A stretch of DNA of 64,000 nucleotides from Pelagibacterium flavum (lineage in GTDB: Bacteria > Pseudomonadota > Alphaproteobacteria > Rhizobiales > Devosiaceae): contig NZ_CP107716.1 of the NCBI RefSeq assembly GCF_025854335.1, positions 1 through 64,000 of the forward strand, read 5' to 3'. A model generated the notes under the pieces. The model ran no database searches and was not told the DNA's origin. It saw nothing but the letters and a program-made list of their open reading frames with translations. Positions within the stretch are counted from its first letter, which is position 1, and the number at the start of each line of letters is the position of its first letter. Shown one piece after another: positions 1 to 11,972 of the stretch. The position numbers and the translations under genes are program-made.

Positions 1-1542
1 ATGGATTCGATCGCGGCTGCGGATCGGGGAACTTGGGAAAAAGGTGACGGCAAAGCGGGCGGAGTTCCGCAAAAGACGACAACAGGGGCTCAAGGGGGAA
101 CGAAGATGACCATGGATGCCGATCAGGTCTGGTTGCGCGTGCGGGCGCGGCTGAGGGCGGCTGTCGGCGAAGACGTCTTTACGTCCTGGTTCGCCCGGCT
201 CGAACTGGAAGAAGTCGTGGGCGATCTCGCTCACCTTTCGGTCCCCACGCGATTCTTGTGCTCGTGGATCCAGTCCAACTATGTCGAAAAGATTCTCGAG
301 GCCTTCACAAGTGAAGACCAGTCCATCGGCCGGCTGCACCTGACGGTGCGGGTCAATGGCCAGGCGCGGCCCCGGCTGGTGAGCTCGAACGAGCCCTCGG
401 CCACCGAGGCGGATGCCCCCGCCAGCACCCAGGAGGTGCGCAAGATTCCGGCGCTGGTGACCAGCCAGCCGGCCAGCGGCACGCGCGCCAATGCGCTTTC
501 GGGCTCGGCGCTGGACCGCAAGCTGACCTTCGACACTTTTGTTTCGGGCAGCGCCAATGAAATGGCGCTCAATGTCGCCAAGCAGGTCGCCTCGGCGGCG
601 GCCAACAATGTGGTGACCTTCAACCCGGTCTATCTCCATTCGTCGGTGGGTCTGGGCAAGACCCATCTTCTCAATGCCATTGCCTGGGCGGCCGGCGCCT
701 CGGACACCTCGCGCAATATCGTCTATCTGACCGCCGATCATTTCATGTACCATTTCATCACGGCGGTGCAGCACCAGTCGGCGCTGGCCTTCAAGGAATG
801 GCTGCGCGGCATCGACCTGCTTCTGATCGACGACATGCAGTTCTTGCAGGGCAAATCGGCCACCGAGTTCGGCCATACGCTTTCCACCCTGATTTCGGGC
901 ACCAAGCAGGTGGTGGTTGCGGGCGATGCGCCGCCGCGCGATCTCGAGATGCTTGACGACCGGGTGCGCTCGCGCCTTTCGGGAGGGTTGGTGATCCCGA
1001 TCACCCAGTTCGATCCCGAGCTGCGCCGCGCCATCGTCCAGAAGCGCGCCGATCAGGCGGCAAGCCGGTTTACCGGGCTGAGCTTTCCCGGCCCCGTCAT
1101 CGATTACGTGGCCCGCTCGATCGTGAGCCATGGCCGCGACCTGGACGGCGCGGTCAACCGGCTGGTGGCCGCCAACCAGCTGACCGGTGAGCCGATCACC
1201 GTGGGGCTTGCCGAAAAGACCCTGCAGGATCTCATTCGCTCGCGGGAAACGCCCCGCGTCCGGATCGAGGACATCCTCAAAATCGTCGCCCGCCACTACA
1301 AGGTGCCGCGCAACGAGCTTTTGTCGTCGCGCCGCTCGCGCGACGTGGTGCGCCCGCGCCAGATCGCCATGTATCTGGCCAAGTCGCTGACCTCGCGGTC
1401 TCTTCCCGAAATCGGCCGCCGGTTCGGTGGACGCGACCACACAACGGTGCTCCATTCGGTGCGCAAGGTGGAGCAGCTGATGAGCCAGGACGGTGAGCTG
1501 ACCCAGGAAATCGAACTGCTCCGGCGCATGCTGGAGGAGTGA
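1..1542 (+). CDS. dnaA: Chromosomal replication initiator DnaA
   Basis: DnaA binds DnaA boxes at oriC, melts the origin and recruits the helicase. Domain I lies at about residues 40-110. The AAA+ domain at about 175-390 has the Walker A motif GLGKTH and the Walker B motif LLLIDD. The C-terminal DNA-binding domain carries the signature RDHTTVLHSVRKVE. At 513 residues it is near the usual length. The first ATG is base 1 of the window, so nothing upstream can be judged. A second ATG at 106, preceded by a GGGGGA purine stretch, would remove 35 low-complexity residues and begin right at domain I; I consider that start at least as likely. dnaN, recF and gyrB follow. No cluster of DnaA boxes was seen, so the origin is probably outside the window. 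Confidence 0.97.
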   Translation: MDSIAAADRGTWEKGDGKAGGVPQKTTTGAQGGTKMTMDADQVWLRVRARLRAAVGEDVFTSWFARLELEEVVGDLAHLSVPTRFLCSWIQSNYVEKILEAFTSEDQSIGRLHLTVRVNGQARPRLVSSNEPSATEADAPASTQEVRKIPALVTSQPASGTRANALSGSALDRKLTFDTFVSGSANEMALNVAKQVASAAANNVVTFNPVYLHSSVGLGKTHLLNAIAWAAGASDTSRNIVYLTADHFMYHFITAVQHQSALAFKEWLRGIDLLLIDDMQFLQGKSATEFGHTLSTLISGTKQVVVAGDAPPRDLEMLDDRVRSRLSGGLVIPITQFDPELRRAIVQKRADQAASRFTGLSFPGPVIDYVARSIVSHGRDLDGAVNRLVAANQLTGEPITVGLAEKTLQDLIRSRETPRVRIEDILKIVARHYKVPRNELLSSRRSRDVVRPRQIAMYLAKSLTSRSLPEIGRRFGGRDHTTVLHSVRKVEQLMSQDGELTQEIELLRRMLEE

Positions 1543-1548
1543 GCAGCG

Positions 1549-1662
1549 GCGGGCCCATATGGGCCCGCAAAATCGCTCCGGTGGAGCGATTTTAGCTGCG
1601 AACGCCCTGAAGCCTGTGGCTGAAGGGCTGACCCGCGATCCAAAGCGCCGGTGGCGCTTTGG
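1549..1662. repeat. Three consecutive palindromes after dnaA
   Basis: Three hairpins lie between dnaA and the next gene: a perfect palindrome around GGGCCCATATGGGCCC, then AAAATCGCTCC/GGAGCGATTTT with a GGT-like loop, then CCAAAGCGCC/GGCGCTTTGG at the right end. The second and third share the apex CCGGTGG. They may terminate dnaA transcription, although no clean U-tract follows, and they resemble palindromic intergenic repeats common in Hyphomicrobiales. Confidence 0.6.
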
Positions 1663-1762
1663 AAGGCAGACTAGGGCCCAGGACGCCATGCGCGAGGGCC
1701 GACGGTGCGGGAGTGTGCCCCAACGCAATCCTTGTTACAGCTCTAATCCATAAAGACCATAG

Positions 1763-2251
1763 ATGACGGTCAGCATCCGCCACGCCACTGAGGCCGATAC
1801 CGCGCAGATTCTCGCCATTGTCGCGCCGATCCTGGCGGCCGGGGAAACCTACGCCATTGCGCGCGATCTCGATGAGGCTGGCGTTCTGGCCTATTGGTTC
1901 GATCCCGCGCACGAGGTCTTTGTCGCTGAAGAGGACGGCACCGTCCTTGGGACCTACTACCTTATGGCCAACCAACAAGGCGGCGGGGACCATGTGGCCA
2001 ATTGCGGCTATATGACGGCCCCTCAATCACGGGGGAAAGGCGTTGCGCGAACCATGTGCCGGCATTCGCTGGCGCGTGCCGCGGAGCGCGGCTTTCGCGC
2101 CATGCAGTTCAATCACGTTGTCTCCACCAACAGCCGCGCCGTCGCTCTTTGGCAATCGCTGGGTTTCCATATCGCGGGGGTCTTGCCCGCAGCCTTCCAT
2201 CATCCGGTGCATGGCTATGTCGACAGCTATGTGATGTTCAAGACGCTCTAG
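1763..2251 (+). CDS. GNAT family N-acetyltransferase
   Basis: This is a 162-residue single-domain GNAT protein, which would transfer an acetyl group from acetyl-CoA to an amine. The acetyl-CoA-binding motif A is visible as SRGKGVARTMC at about residues 93-103, followed by the motif B region NSRAVALWQSLGF near 127-139, which is typical of the phosphinothricin-acetyltransferase-like branch. The N-terminus IRHATEADTAQI is also typical. The substrate cannot be inferred. No strong Shine-Dalgarno sequence precedes the ATG. The gene sits between dnaA and dnaN but is separated from both by more than 190 bases, so it is probably an independent unit. Confidence 0.85.
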   Translation: MTVSIRHATEADTAQILAIVAPILAAGETYAIARDLDEAGVLAYWFDPAHEVFVAEEDGTVLGTYYLMANQQGGGDHVANCGYMTAPQSRGKGVARTMCRHSLARAAERGFRAMQFNHVVSTNSRAVALWQSLGFHIAGVLPAAFHHPVHGYVDSYVMFKTL

Positions 2252-2451
2252 GCCGTCGCGGAAACCGGCGACCGGCCCGGCAAACGCCCACAGGCGGCGA
2301 ATTTCTTCTGTGAAGCGGGGTTCTGGAACGGGGTGGGGGCCTTGCGTTTTTTTGCCCGGCGATGCAGGGTCTGTGCCCGGCTTTTGCGCCGGTGACGGCC
2401 CGTCCAGGGCTGCCGAAAACCAGACAGAAAAGATCAGGGGTCCAAAAAGCC

Positions 2452-3570
2452 ATGAAGGTCACGCTCGAGCGCAACCATCTGCTCAAGTCACTGGGGCATG
2501 TGCACCGCGTTGTCGAGCGGCGCAACACCTATCCGATCCTCGCCAACGTTCTGATGAGCGCCACGGGCGACGGGCTGGATTTGCGGGCCACGGACCTTGA
2601 TATCGAAGTGACCGAGACGGTGCCGGCCATGACTGCCACGCCGGGCACGACGACGGTTCCCGCGCACACGCTCTACGAGATCGTGCGCAAGCTGTCCGAT
2701 GGCGCCGATGTGGTACTGGAGACCGACGGGAACGATCAGATGCTGATCTCTTCGGGCCGGTCGCGGTTTCATCTCGCGTGCCTCAACCCCGACGGATTCC
2801 CTGACCTGAAATCGGGAGCGTTCACGCATACCTTTGCGATCAAGGTCCAGACGCTCAAAGACCTGATCGAGCGCACCCAGTTCGCGATTTCCAACGAGGA
2901 AACGCGCTATTATCTCAACGGGATCTTCGTTCACACCGTCGACGGCCCGGACGGGGTCGTGATGCGGGCCGTGGCGACCGACGGGCACCGGCTGGCGCGG
3001 GTGGAAGCCGAAGCGCCGCAGGGTTCGGCCGGGATGCCGGGCATCATCATTCCGCGCAAGACCGTGGCCGAAGTGCTCAAGCTGCTCGACGGGGTCGAGG
3101 ACGAGGTCAAGGTCGAGCTTTCCGACACCAAGATCCGCTTCACGCTGGGCGGGGTGATCCTGCTCTCAAAGCTGATCGAGGGCAGTTTCCCCGATTACGA
3201 GCGTGTAACGCCGAAAAACAACGACAAGGCGCTGGTTGTCGACCGCGACAGCCTGGCGCGGGCCGTGGACCGGGTTTCGACGATTGCGTCCGAACGCGGT
3301 GGCAAGGCGGTGAAACTGGCACTGACGCCGGGGCAGCTCGAATTGAGCGTGACCAATCCCGATCACGGCACGGCGAACGAAGAACTGGCGGTCGAGTTTG
3401 ACCTCGAAGGGTTCGAGATCGGGTTCAACGCGCGCTATCTGCTGGAAATCATCGCCCAGATCCGCACCGAAAACGCGACCTTCATGTTCAACGACGCCGG
3501 ATCTCCGACGCTGGTCAGAGAAGACGGGGAGACCAAGGCGCTCTTCGTTCTGATGCCGATGAGGGTTTGA
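2452..3570 (+). CDS. dnaN: DNA polymerase III beta subunit (sliding clamp)
   Basis: The beta clamp is a ring-shaped dimer that tethers DNA polymerase III to DNA. The product has 372 residues, the usual length, with the family N-terminus MKVTLERNHLLKSL, the second-domain start TFAIKVQTLKDLIERTQFAIS, and the clamp C-terminus LVREDGETKALFVLMPMRV, which forms part of the partner-binding cleft. The reading frame is open for 30 more codons upstream, but the extra residues have no clamp similarity, so the ATG before KVTLERN was chosen. dnaN, recF and gyrB are collinear on the plus strand. A long palindromic repeat follows the stop codon directly. Confidence 0.97.
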   Translation: MKVTLERNHLLKSLGHVHRVVERRNTYPILANVLMSATGDGLDLRATDLDIEVTETVPAMTATPGTTTVPAHTLYEIVRKLSDGADVVLETDGNDQMLISSGRSRFHLACLNPDGFPDLKSGAFTHTFAIKVQTLKDLIERTQFAISNEETRYYLNGIFVHTVDGPDGVVMRAVATDGHRLARVEAEAPQGSAGMPGIIIPRKTVAEVLKLLDGVEDEVKVELSDTKIRFTLGGVILLSKLIEGSFPDYERVTPKNNDKALVVDRDSLARAVDRVSTIASERGGKAVKLALTPGQLELSVTNPDHGTANEELAVEFDLEGFEIGFNARYLLEIIAQIRTENATFMFNDAGSPTLVREDGETKALFVLMPMRV

Positions 3571-3692
3571 CAATTGGGGTGAGGCCGGGCTGCAAACGGC
3601 GTTTTTGTGCGCTTCCGGTCCTCACGTACATAAAGTACGCTCCGGTCCGGTTCTCCAAAAACACCATTTTCGCCGCAGCCTGACCCCAATTG
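3571..3692. repeat. Long self-complementary repeat, copy 1 (dnaN-recF gap)
   Basis: The outer arms are CAATTGGGGTGAGGC at the left and GCCTGACCCCAATTG at the right, complementary at 14 of 15 positions. The inner core has GCGCTTCCGGTCCTCACGTA followed by AAGTACGCTCCGG and a purine/pyrimidine-rich CCGGTTCTC. The same core recurs at 49684-49823 with different outer arms. The element starts at the base after the dnaN stop and may end the dnaN transcript. Confidence 0.75.
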
Positions 3693-3738
3693 GGCTCAGA
3701 GGAACGCTCCGGGCAAATACGGTGGCCAATTTAAGCCG

Positions 3739-4863
3739 ATGACCGATGCACAGCGCTATATTTCCCGGCTGCGGCTGACGGGGTTTCGCAATTATCCTAG
3801 CGCCGCGCTCGATCTCGATCATCGCCATGTGGTGCTGACCGGCGAGAACGGGGCGGGCAAGACCAACCTCATTGAAGCGATTTCGCTTCTGGCGCCGGGG
3901 CGGGGGCTGCGACGGGCCGGGTTCGATACGCTGGGAATTGTCGGCGGGGACGGGCTTTGGGCCGTGGCGGCCAGCATCGAGACCGCTTATGGGCCGGTCG
4001 ATATCGGGACCGGGGCCAGTGCCGATGCCTCCGGGCGCCGGGTGCGGATCAACGGCGCCAATGCGCGGGCCGTCGAGGAGATGAGCGAGCATGTGCGCAT
4101 CTTATGGCTGACGCCATCGATGGACGGGCTGTTTACCGGACCGGCCAGCGAGCGGCGCAGGTTTTTGGACCGGCTGGTCACGGCGCTCCATCCGGGCCAT
4201 TCGAGCACCGTGACCGACTTTGAAAAGGCCATGCGCCAGCGCAACCGACTGCTCGAAGACGGCGGGGATGGGGCCTGGCTGAGCGCCATTGAAGCGCAGA
4301 TGGCCGAATTGGCCACCGCGATCTATTTCGCGCGCGCCGATTCGCTGGCCCATCTGCAGGCGTTGATGGAAAAGTCGGTGGCCGATACGGGATTTCCGGG
4401 CGCGCTTTTGGCGATCACGCCGATGATGGAGGGGGAAATCCCCCAAACCGCCAGTGGGCTGGAAGCGGCGCTGGCCGGGCTGTGGCGCAGTGCCAGAGGA
4501 CTTGATCGGGCGGCCGGACGCACCACATTGGGACCACACCGCATCGATCTCGATGTGACACACGCCCCAAAATCGATGCCGGCGGGTTTGTGCTCGACAG
4601 GCGAGCAGAAGGCGCTGCTGATCGGGCTGGTTCTGGTCCATGCGCGGCTGGTTTCGACAATGACCGGGATCACACCGATTTTGCTGCTCGACGAGATTGC
4701 CGCCCATCTCGACCCCGTGCGGCGCGGGGCGCTGTTTGACGCGCTCGAAAAACTGGGCACCCAGTGCTGGATGACCGGGACGGACCCGGTGCTTTTTGCC
4801 GCTTTGGGCGAACGCGCGCAGCATTTTTCGGTCCATTCGGGCGTGGTGCGGCCCGCGGGTTGA
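3739..4863 (+). CDS. recF: DNA replication and repair protein RecF
   Basis: RecF is an SMC/ABC-like ATPase that loads RecA at gaps in the RecFOR pathway and helps restart stalled forks. The 374-residue protein has the Walker A motif GENGAGKTN at about residues 36-44 after the N-terminal LRLTGFRNY. A signature-like segment STGEQKALLIGLVL is near residue 286, and Walker B with the catalytic acidic residue is LLLDEIAAHLD near 317. Length and domain order are normal. It lies in the conserved dnaN-recF-gyrB order, separated from dnaN by a palindromic repeat. Confidence 0.96.
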   Translation: MTDAQRYISRLRLTGFRNYPSAALDLDHRHVVLTGENGAGKTNLIEAISLLAPGRGLRRAGFDTLGIVGGDGLWAVAASIETAYGPVDIGTGASADASGRRVRINGANARAVEEMSEHVRILWLTPSMDGLFTGPASERRRFLDRLVTALHPGHSSTVTDFEKAMRQRNRLLEDGGDGAWLSAIEAQMAELATAIYFARADSLAHLQALMEKSVADTGFPGALLAITPMMEGEIPQTASGLEAALAGLWRSARGLDRAAGRTTLGPHRIDLDVTHAPKSMPAGLCSTGEQKALLIGLVLVHARLVSTMTGITPILLLDEIAAHLDPVRRGALFDALEKLGTQCWMTGTDPVLFAALGERAQHFSVHSGVVRPAG

Positions 4864-4896
4864 AAAAGCCGTCACATTGTGGTGCTGGACCGTTAA

Positions 4897-7431
<2,535 letters not shown>

Positions 7432-7524
7432 CGGGGCTGGAAGCCGCTTCCGGCGCGGCGGCTTTTGCCGCCAAATCATTCGATCTCGCTTGAGCGTATC
7501 CTGAACGCTATCGCTCGGGATGGC

Positions 7525-8634
7525 TCAACGCGGTGCGAGTCTGGCGATCAGCTGGTTCGCGACGGTTGCCATTGCGGTTGCGGCGGAGAAGTCGAACTGG
7601 TTGATGGAGATGAAGACACCGACGCCTCGGGACGGAGCAAAGGCAAGATAGCTGAAAACACCGTCAGTGCCACCGGCCTTCTGGATAATGAGCGGTCGGT
7701 CTCCCTCGGGCATCATGATCACCCAGCCGAGCCCCATGGCATCCATGTGTCCGGACTCATCCATTCCCGCTACCGGATTCAGGCCATCGCGCATGACCCA
7801 GGCGGCGTGGCTCAAGGCGCGGGTTTCTGCATCTGTCTGATTGAAGCGGTCGAGATTCCAGTGAAGGTACTTCACCATGTCATTGGCCGTCGCATATAGC
7901 GAGGAGGCACCAAACCTGTTGGGGATTGGTTCGCCGGGATACATCTCGCCGCCATTCCAGTCATAGCCGGTCATGACGTTGTCTCCCTCGGGCCGAAGAT
8001 ACCCGGTCGAAGACAGACCGATCGGGTCAAGAAGCGTTTCCTGGACCAGATCGGCATATTCCATCCCCGAGGCCTCCGCGAGTGCCATCGCAAGGAGGTC
8101 GTAACCGACATTTGAATACAAGATGCCTTCGCCGGGCGCAAAGAGCAGCGGATCATCGGCGAGATTGGCGGCGAAGGAGGCGTCGCTGTATCTCTCGATG
8201 CCTTCCACAGGTTTGAGTTCGCGCGCCAGTCCGCTGCGATGCGTTACCAGGTCGATCAGCCGGATCTCTTGCCCGTCACGCGCGGGGAGTGTGTCGATAA
8301 GGTCGAGAAGTGGTCCTGCGGGGTCGGTCAACGCGACGTCTCCGCTGACAACAAGGCGCGCGAGCGCGAGGCCGGTGAAGGTTTTCGTGATCGACCCGAT
8401 ACCGATCCGGGTTTCCCCATCGGGCTCGATGCCGCTGCCTGATCTGACCTCGCCGAATCCGAAGACCGTACTCTCGCCGTTGCGCACGGCGGCGATGACC
8501 ATGCCAGGCACGCCGGTGTCGAGGTGGAATATCTGGCCGGTGAAGCCTACCACCTCATCGAGCAGCGGATCATCTGCCAAGGCCGGTGATGAGACGAGAA
8601 ACGCAGCGGTGGCGGCGGCAAGGATCAGTTTCAT
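7525..8634 (-). CDS. Exported serine hydrolase, beta-lactamase/DD-peptidase superfamily
   Basis: A 369-residue protein with a clear signal peptide (MKLILAAATAAFLVSS, likely cleaved after PALA at about residue 20). The class C beta-lactamase/D-aminopeptidase fold is indicated by the catalytic SITK at residues 81-84, with YSN at 173-175 as the second motif. The family hydrolyses amide or ester bonds in peptidoglycan peptides, D-peptides, esters or beta-lactams, and sequence alone does not say which. It is transcribed away from the next gene on the right. It may have no antibiotic role, because many members are esterases or peptidases. Confidence 0.88.
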   Translation of the reverse strand: MKLILAAATAAFLVSSPALADDPLLDEVVGFTGQIFHLDTGVPGMVIAAVRNGESTVFGFGEVRSGSGIEPDGETRIGIGSITKTFTGLALARLVVSGDVALTDPAGPLLDLIDTLPARDGQEIRLIDLVTHRSGLARELKPVEGIERYSDASFAANLADDPLLFAPGEGILYSNVGYDLLAMALAEASGMEYADLVQETLLDPIGLSSTGYLRPEGDNVMTGYDWNGGEMYPGEPIPNRFGASSLYATANDMVKYLHWNLDRFNQTDAETRALSHAAWVMRDGLNPVAGMDESGHMDAMGLGWVIMMPEGDRPLIIQKAGGTDGVFSYLAFAPSRGVGVFISINQFDFSAATAMATVANQLIARLAPR

Positions 8635-8884
8635 CAGGCGCTCCGAGTTTTGGCGGGAGCTGGCATGGTAGGGACAGTAGCTTAACGTTTAGATATGGCC
8701 CCGGCCCATTTCCGAACCAGGCTGCGGCCGATTTGCCCGTTGCGGGCCGCCGTACTCTCATAGGGTCACCACAGAACCGGTTGCAAAATAGAAGTGGTTT
8801 TTGCGCCAGGCTGACTGCTAGCATAATCCCTGCAAGAGCTGAACATGGTGCGACGGGAAGTTGCCCATCAGTGGAGGGTGGACG

Positions 8885-9418
8885 ATGGCGAAGCTATTCT
8901 TTGGGATGAACCAGTCGCTTGATGGCTATGTCGACCACATGCGCGTGGGACCGCCCAGCCCGAAGCTGTTCCGTCATTTCATCGAGCAAACGAACAGTCT
9001 CGCTGGCAGCCTTTATGGCCGCCATCTCTATGAACTCATGCGCTATTGGGATGAAGACCAACCCGGCTGGGAGACTGCGGAGCACGAATTCGCCGCGGCG
9101 TGGCGCAAGGCGCCGAAATGGGTGGTTTCGCGCACGCTGGATTCGGTTGGGCCCAATGCGACGCTTGTGCAAAAGGACCTCGAGGCGACGGCGCGCCAAC
9201 TGAAAGCCGAGATCGATGGCGAGATCGAGGTTGGCGGCCCCAATCTGGCGCGCAGCCTGACAGAGCTGGGCCTGATCGACGAGTATCGCATCTACCTGCA
9301 CCCGGAGGTGCTTGGCGAAGGCACCCCCTTCTTCGCTGCGGCTCGCCCGCCCCTGCGTCTGGCCGGCAGTGAACAGGTCGATGACAATGTGATGAAGCTC
9401 AGCTATGTCCCGGCCTGA
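8885..9418 (+). CDS. RibD C-terminal / dihydrofolate-reductase-fold protein
   Basis: The 177-residue product belongs to the RibD_C (DHFR-like) family of NAD(P)H-dependent reductases. Family features are the N-terminal KLFFGMNQSLDGYVD, the central GRHLYELMRYWDE, and the nucleotide-binding IEVGGPNLARSLTELGLIDEY, followed by HPEVLGEGTPFF. Members of this stand-alone branch (YyaP/YwjB type) have no agreed substrate. The ATG giving MAKLFFG was chosen over one eight codons upstream because the family begins there and GGAGGGTGGACG precedes it. It is divergent from the serine hydrolase gene, with about 250 bases between them that hold no further gene. Confidence 0.85.
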   Translation: MAKLFFGMNQSLDGYVDHMRVGPPSPKLFRHFIEQTNSLAGSLYGRHLYELMRYWDEDQPGWETAEHEFAAAWRKAPKWVVSRTLDSVGPNATLVQKDLEATARQLKAEIDGEIEVGGPNLARSLTELGLIDEYRIYLHPEVLGEGTPFFAAARPPLRLAGSEQVDDNVMKLSYVPA

Positions 9419-9735
9419 TTAAGCGATTGCATTGCGCCCGCTCCCCTGTGGCGGCTTTCGACCACAGAGATCGAGGTGACGCTGGCCGCGATGGCTGGTT
9501 TCCCAGGCCTGCCACCAATAGACCCCGTTCCGCTTCCCACTCCAGTTCAGACGTTCCCGTCACGACATCCGCCTCCGCCCCGGCAAAACCGTTGCCGCAC
9601 GGCCACACTCGCAGGTAAGAGTGGAAAAATTCACATAAACGCGCCACAATTGACCGCGATAGCGATAGGCATCGCGTTTGCGCCTGTATGGCGGCGCGTA
9701 TCGATTTTTCCATGATGACGGCTCGAAAGTGATCT
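9419..9735. other. Gene-poor gap upstream of the PBP gene
   Basis: No convincing gene was found in these 317 bases. The short frames present are compositionally odd and lack family features. The gap ends in an AT-richer stretch before the penicillin-binding protein, which probably holds its promoter, but I cannot point to specific boxes. Confidence 0.5.
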
Positions 9736-9738
9736 TTG

Positions 9739-11895
9739 ATGGATCTTCGTCTCTCTCCCGATGATCGCGTCGATGGCGGCCCGCAGCGCAAGGCCAAGGG
9801 CCAGCGCGCGCAGGCCGGATCAGGCTCCAATGCGCCCAAGGGTGGCAAACCTCGTCGGCCGCAGAACCGCAAGGTGAAGAAAAAGCGCTCGGGCGGGATG
9901 AGGTTCATCGTCGGGCTGGCCTATTTCTGCTTTACGATGATGCTTGTCGGCGGCGTCGCGGTGGCCGGGATCGTCGTCTATTACGGCCAGGATCTGGGCT
10001 CGTCCTCGACCTGGGAAGTGCCCCAGCGTCCGCCCAATATCCGCGTTCTGGCGTCCAACGGACAGCTTTTGACCAATCGCGGCCAGACCGGCGGCGAAGC
10101 CATCGGCATTCACGAGTTGCCGCCCTATGTGGGCCAGGCGGTGGTGGCCAGCGAAGACCGTCGCTTTTACAGCCATTTCGGCGTCGATCCGATCGGTCTG
10201 GCCTCGGTGGGGCTGGAAATGATCCGCGCGGGCGGGATTACCCGTGGCGCGTCCACCATTACCCAGCAGGTGGCCAAGAACCTGTTTCTGACCCCCGACC
10301 AGACCCTTGGCCGCAAGGTGCAGGAAGCGTTGCTGGCCGTGTGGCTGGAGCAAAACTACACCAAGGACGAAATTTTAGAGCTCTATCTCAACCGCGTGCA
10401 TTTCGGGTCGGGTTCGACAGGGATCGAGGCGGCTGCCCAGACCTATTTCGGGATTTCGGCGCGCAATCTCTCGCTGGGCCAGGCCGCGATGCTGGCGGGC
10501 ATCCTGCCGGCGCCTAGCTATTACAATCCGCGCACCCATCCCGACCGGGCGTCCGAGCGTCAGCGGCTGGCGCTGGCCAACATGGTGCGTGAGGGTTACA
10601 TCACCACCGAACAGGCACAGGCCGCCGCCCAGAACATGGATGCCAACATCACTACCGAGCGGGTGGCTGGCACCGAATATTACGTCGCCGACTGGGTGGA
10701 AACGCTCATGAACGACTATCTGGGCGAGGTGAACGAAGACGTTGTGGTTTCCACAACGCTCGACTGGGACCTGCAAAAGCAGGCCGAATTCGTCATCAAG
10801 GAAGCCGTGGCCGAGCAGGGTGAGGAACTGGACTTTTCCCAGGCCGCCTTCGTGGCCATGGATACCGAGGGCCGGGTGCGCGCACTTGTGGGCGGGGTCG
10901 ATTACAGCCAGTCGAGCTATAACCGCGCCGTGACCTCGCGCCGTCAGCCAGGGTCGGCCTTCAAGCCTTTCGTCTATCTGGCCGCGCTGCAGCAGGGCTA
11001 TACGCCCGACACGCTGATGGTGGACGAGCCGCTCGACTACAATGGCTGGTCGCCGGAAAACTCCAATGGCCGCTATGTCGGGCCCGTTCTGTTGCGCGAC
11101 GCGCTGGCCTTTTCCATCAATACGGTGGCGGCGCGGCTGGCCATCGATATCGGCCCGGAAAACGTGGTCGAAACGGCCTATCGGATGGGTTTTTCCTCCA
11201 ATTTCCAGGCCGTGCCGGCCATCGCGCTGGGCACCCAGGAAGTCTCGCTGCTCGAACTGACCAGCGCCTACGCCCCGTTCGCCAATGGCGGCTATGGCGT
11301 GGTGCCCAATGTCATCACGCGGATCACAACGACCGATGGCGAAGTTCTATATGAAGAAACGCCAGCCGGGCCGGGCCGTATCCTGACCGACGAGCAGGTG
11401 GGCATGATGAACGACATGCTCCAGACCGGCGTTCAGGCCGGGACGGGCACGCGGGCCCAGTTGGGCAACTGGCCGATGGCGGGCAAGACCGGCACATCGC
11501 AGCGCAACCGCGATGCGCTGTTTGTGGGCTATACCGCGAGCCTTGTGGGTGGGGTATGGCTGGGCAATGACGACGACACGCCGACACGCGTGTTCGGCGG
11601 GCAGATTCCCGCACAGATCTGGCGCGACATCATGACCATGGCCCATGAGGGCCTGCAGGTCGCGGCCCTGCCAGGCAATTACGTCAAGCTGCAGGACCGC
11701 GTTGCGGTGCCGATGCAGGATACGATGCCGGCGACCGGAACGCCCGTGACCATCGACCAGATCCAGGGCCAGCCGGGCCAGCAACCCGCGCCGGTGCCCC
11801 AGCAGCAGATCCAGCCGCAACAGCAGCAACAACCCATAGCGGTTCCGGCCAATGACGGGATCGGTGGGCTGCTCAACGGACTGTTCGGCGGGTAG
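9739..11895 (+). CDS. Class A penicillin-binding protein (PBP1A family)
   Basis: A bifunctional peptidoglycan synthase of the inner membrane. The first 50 residues are strongly basic, followed by one membrane anchor (FIVGLAYFCFTMMLVGGVAVAGIVVYY, cut here by description only). The GT51 glycosyltransferase domain has EDRRFYSHFGVD and ASTITQQVAKNLFL. The transpeptidase domain has SxxK in GSAFKP, SxN in SINTV and KTG in GKTGTSQRN. The C-terminus is a Pro/Gln-rich tail of about 60 residues with runs of glutamine. The product is 718 residues, normal for the family. TTG immediately precedes the ATG in frame; ATG was used. A strong terminator follows the gene. Confidence 0.94.
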   Translation: MDLRLSPDDRVDGGPQRKAKGQRAQAGSGSNAPKGGKPRRPQNRKVKKKRSGGMRFIVGLAYFCFTMMLVGGVAVAGIVVYYGQDLGSSSTWEVPQRPPNIRVLASNGQLLTNRGQTGGEAIGIHELPPYVGQAVVASEDRRFYSHFGVDPIGLASVGLEMIRAGGITRGASTITQQVAKNLFLTPDQTLGRKVQEALLAVWLEQNYTKDEILELYLNRVHFGSGSTGIEAAAQTYFGISARNLSLGQAAMLAGILPAPSYYNPRTHPDRASERQRLALANMVREGYITTEQAQAAAQNMDANITTERVAGTEYYVADWVETLMNDYLGEVNEDVVVSTTLDWDLQKQAEFVIKEAVAEQGEELDFSQAAFVAMDTEGRVRALVGGVDYSQSSYNRAVTSRRQPGSAFKPFVYLAALQQGYTPDTLMVDEPLDYNGWSPENSNGRYVGPVLLRDALAFSINTVAARLAIDIGPENVVETAYRMGFSSNFQAVPAIALGTQEVSLLELTSAYAPFANGGYGVVPNVITRITTTDGEVLYEETPAGPGRILTDEQVGMMNDMLQTGVQAGTGTRAQLGNWPMAGKTGTSQRNRDALFVGYTASLVGGVWLGNDDDTPTRVFGGQIPAQIWRDIMTMAHEGLQVAALPGNYVKLQDRVAVPMQDTMPATGTPVTIDQIQGQPGQQPAPVPQQQIQPQQQQQPIAVPANDGIGGLLNGLFGG

Positions 11896-11911
11896 CGCCG
11901 GTCATCTGCGA

Positions 11912-11950
11912 CGCAAAAAAGCCCGGGCACCGACCCGGGCTTTTTTTGCG
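11912..11950 (+). terminator. Rho-independent terminator of the PBP gene
   Basis: The stem AAAAAAGCCCGGG pairs with CCCGGGCTTTTTTT around a short CACCGA-type loop, 16 bases after the PBP stop. It has both the GC stem and the T-run expected of an intrinsic terminator. Confidence 0.9.
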
Positions 11951-11972
11951 TACTGCGCCCACCATTTGCCTG

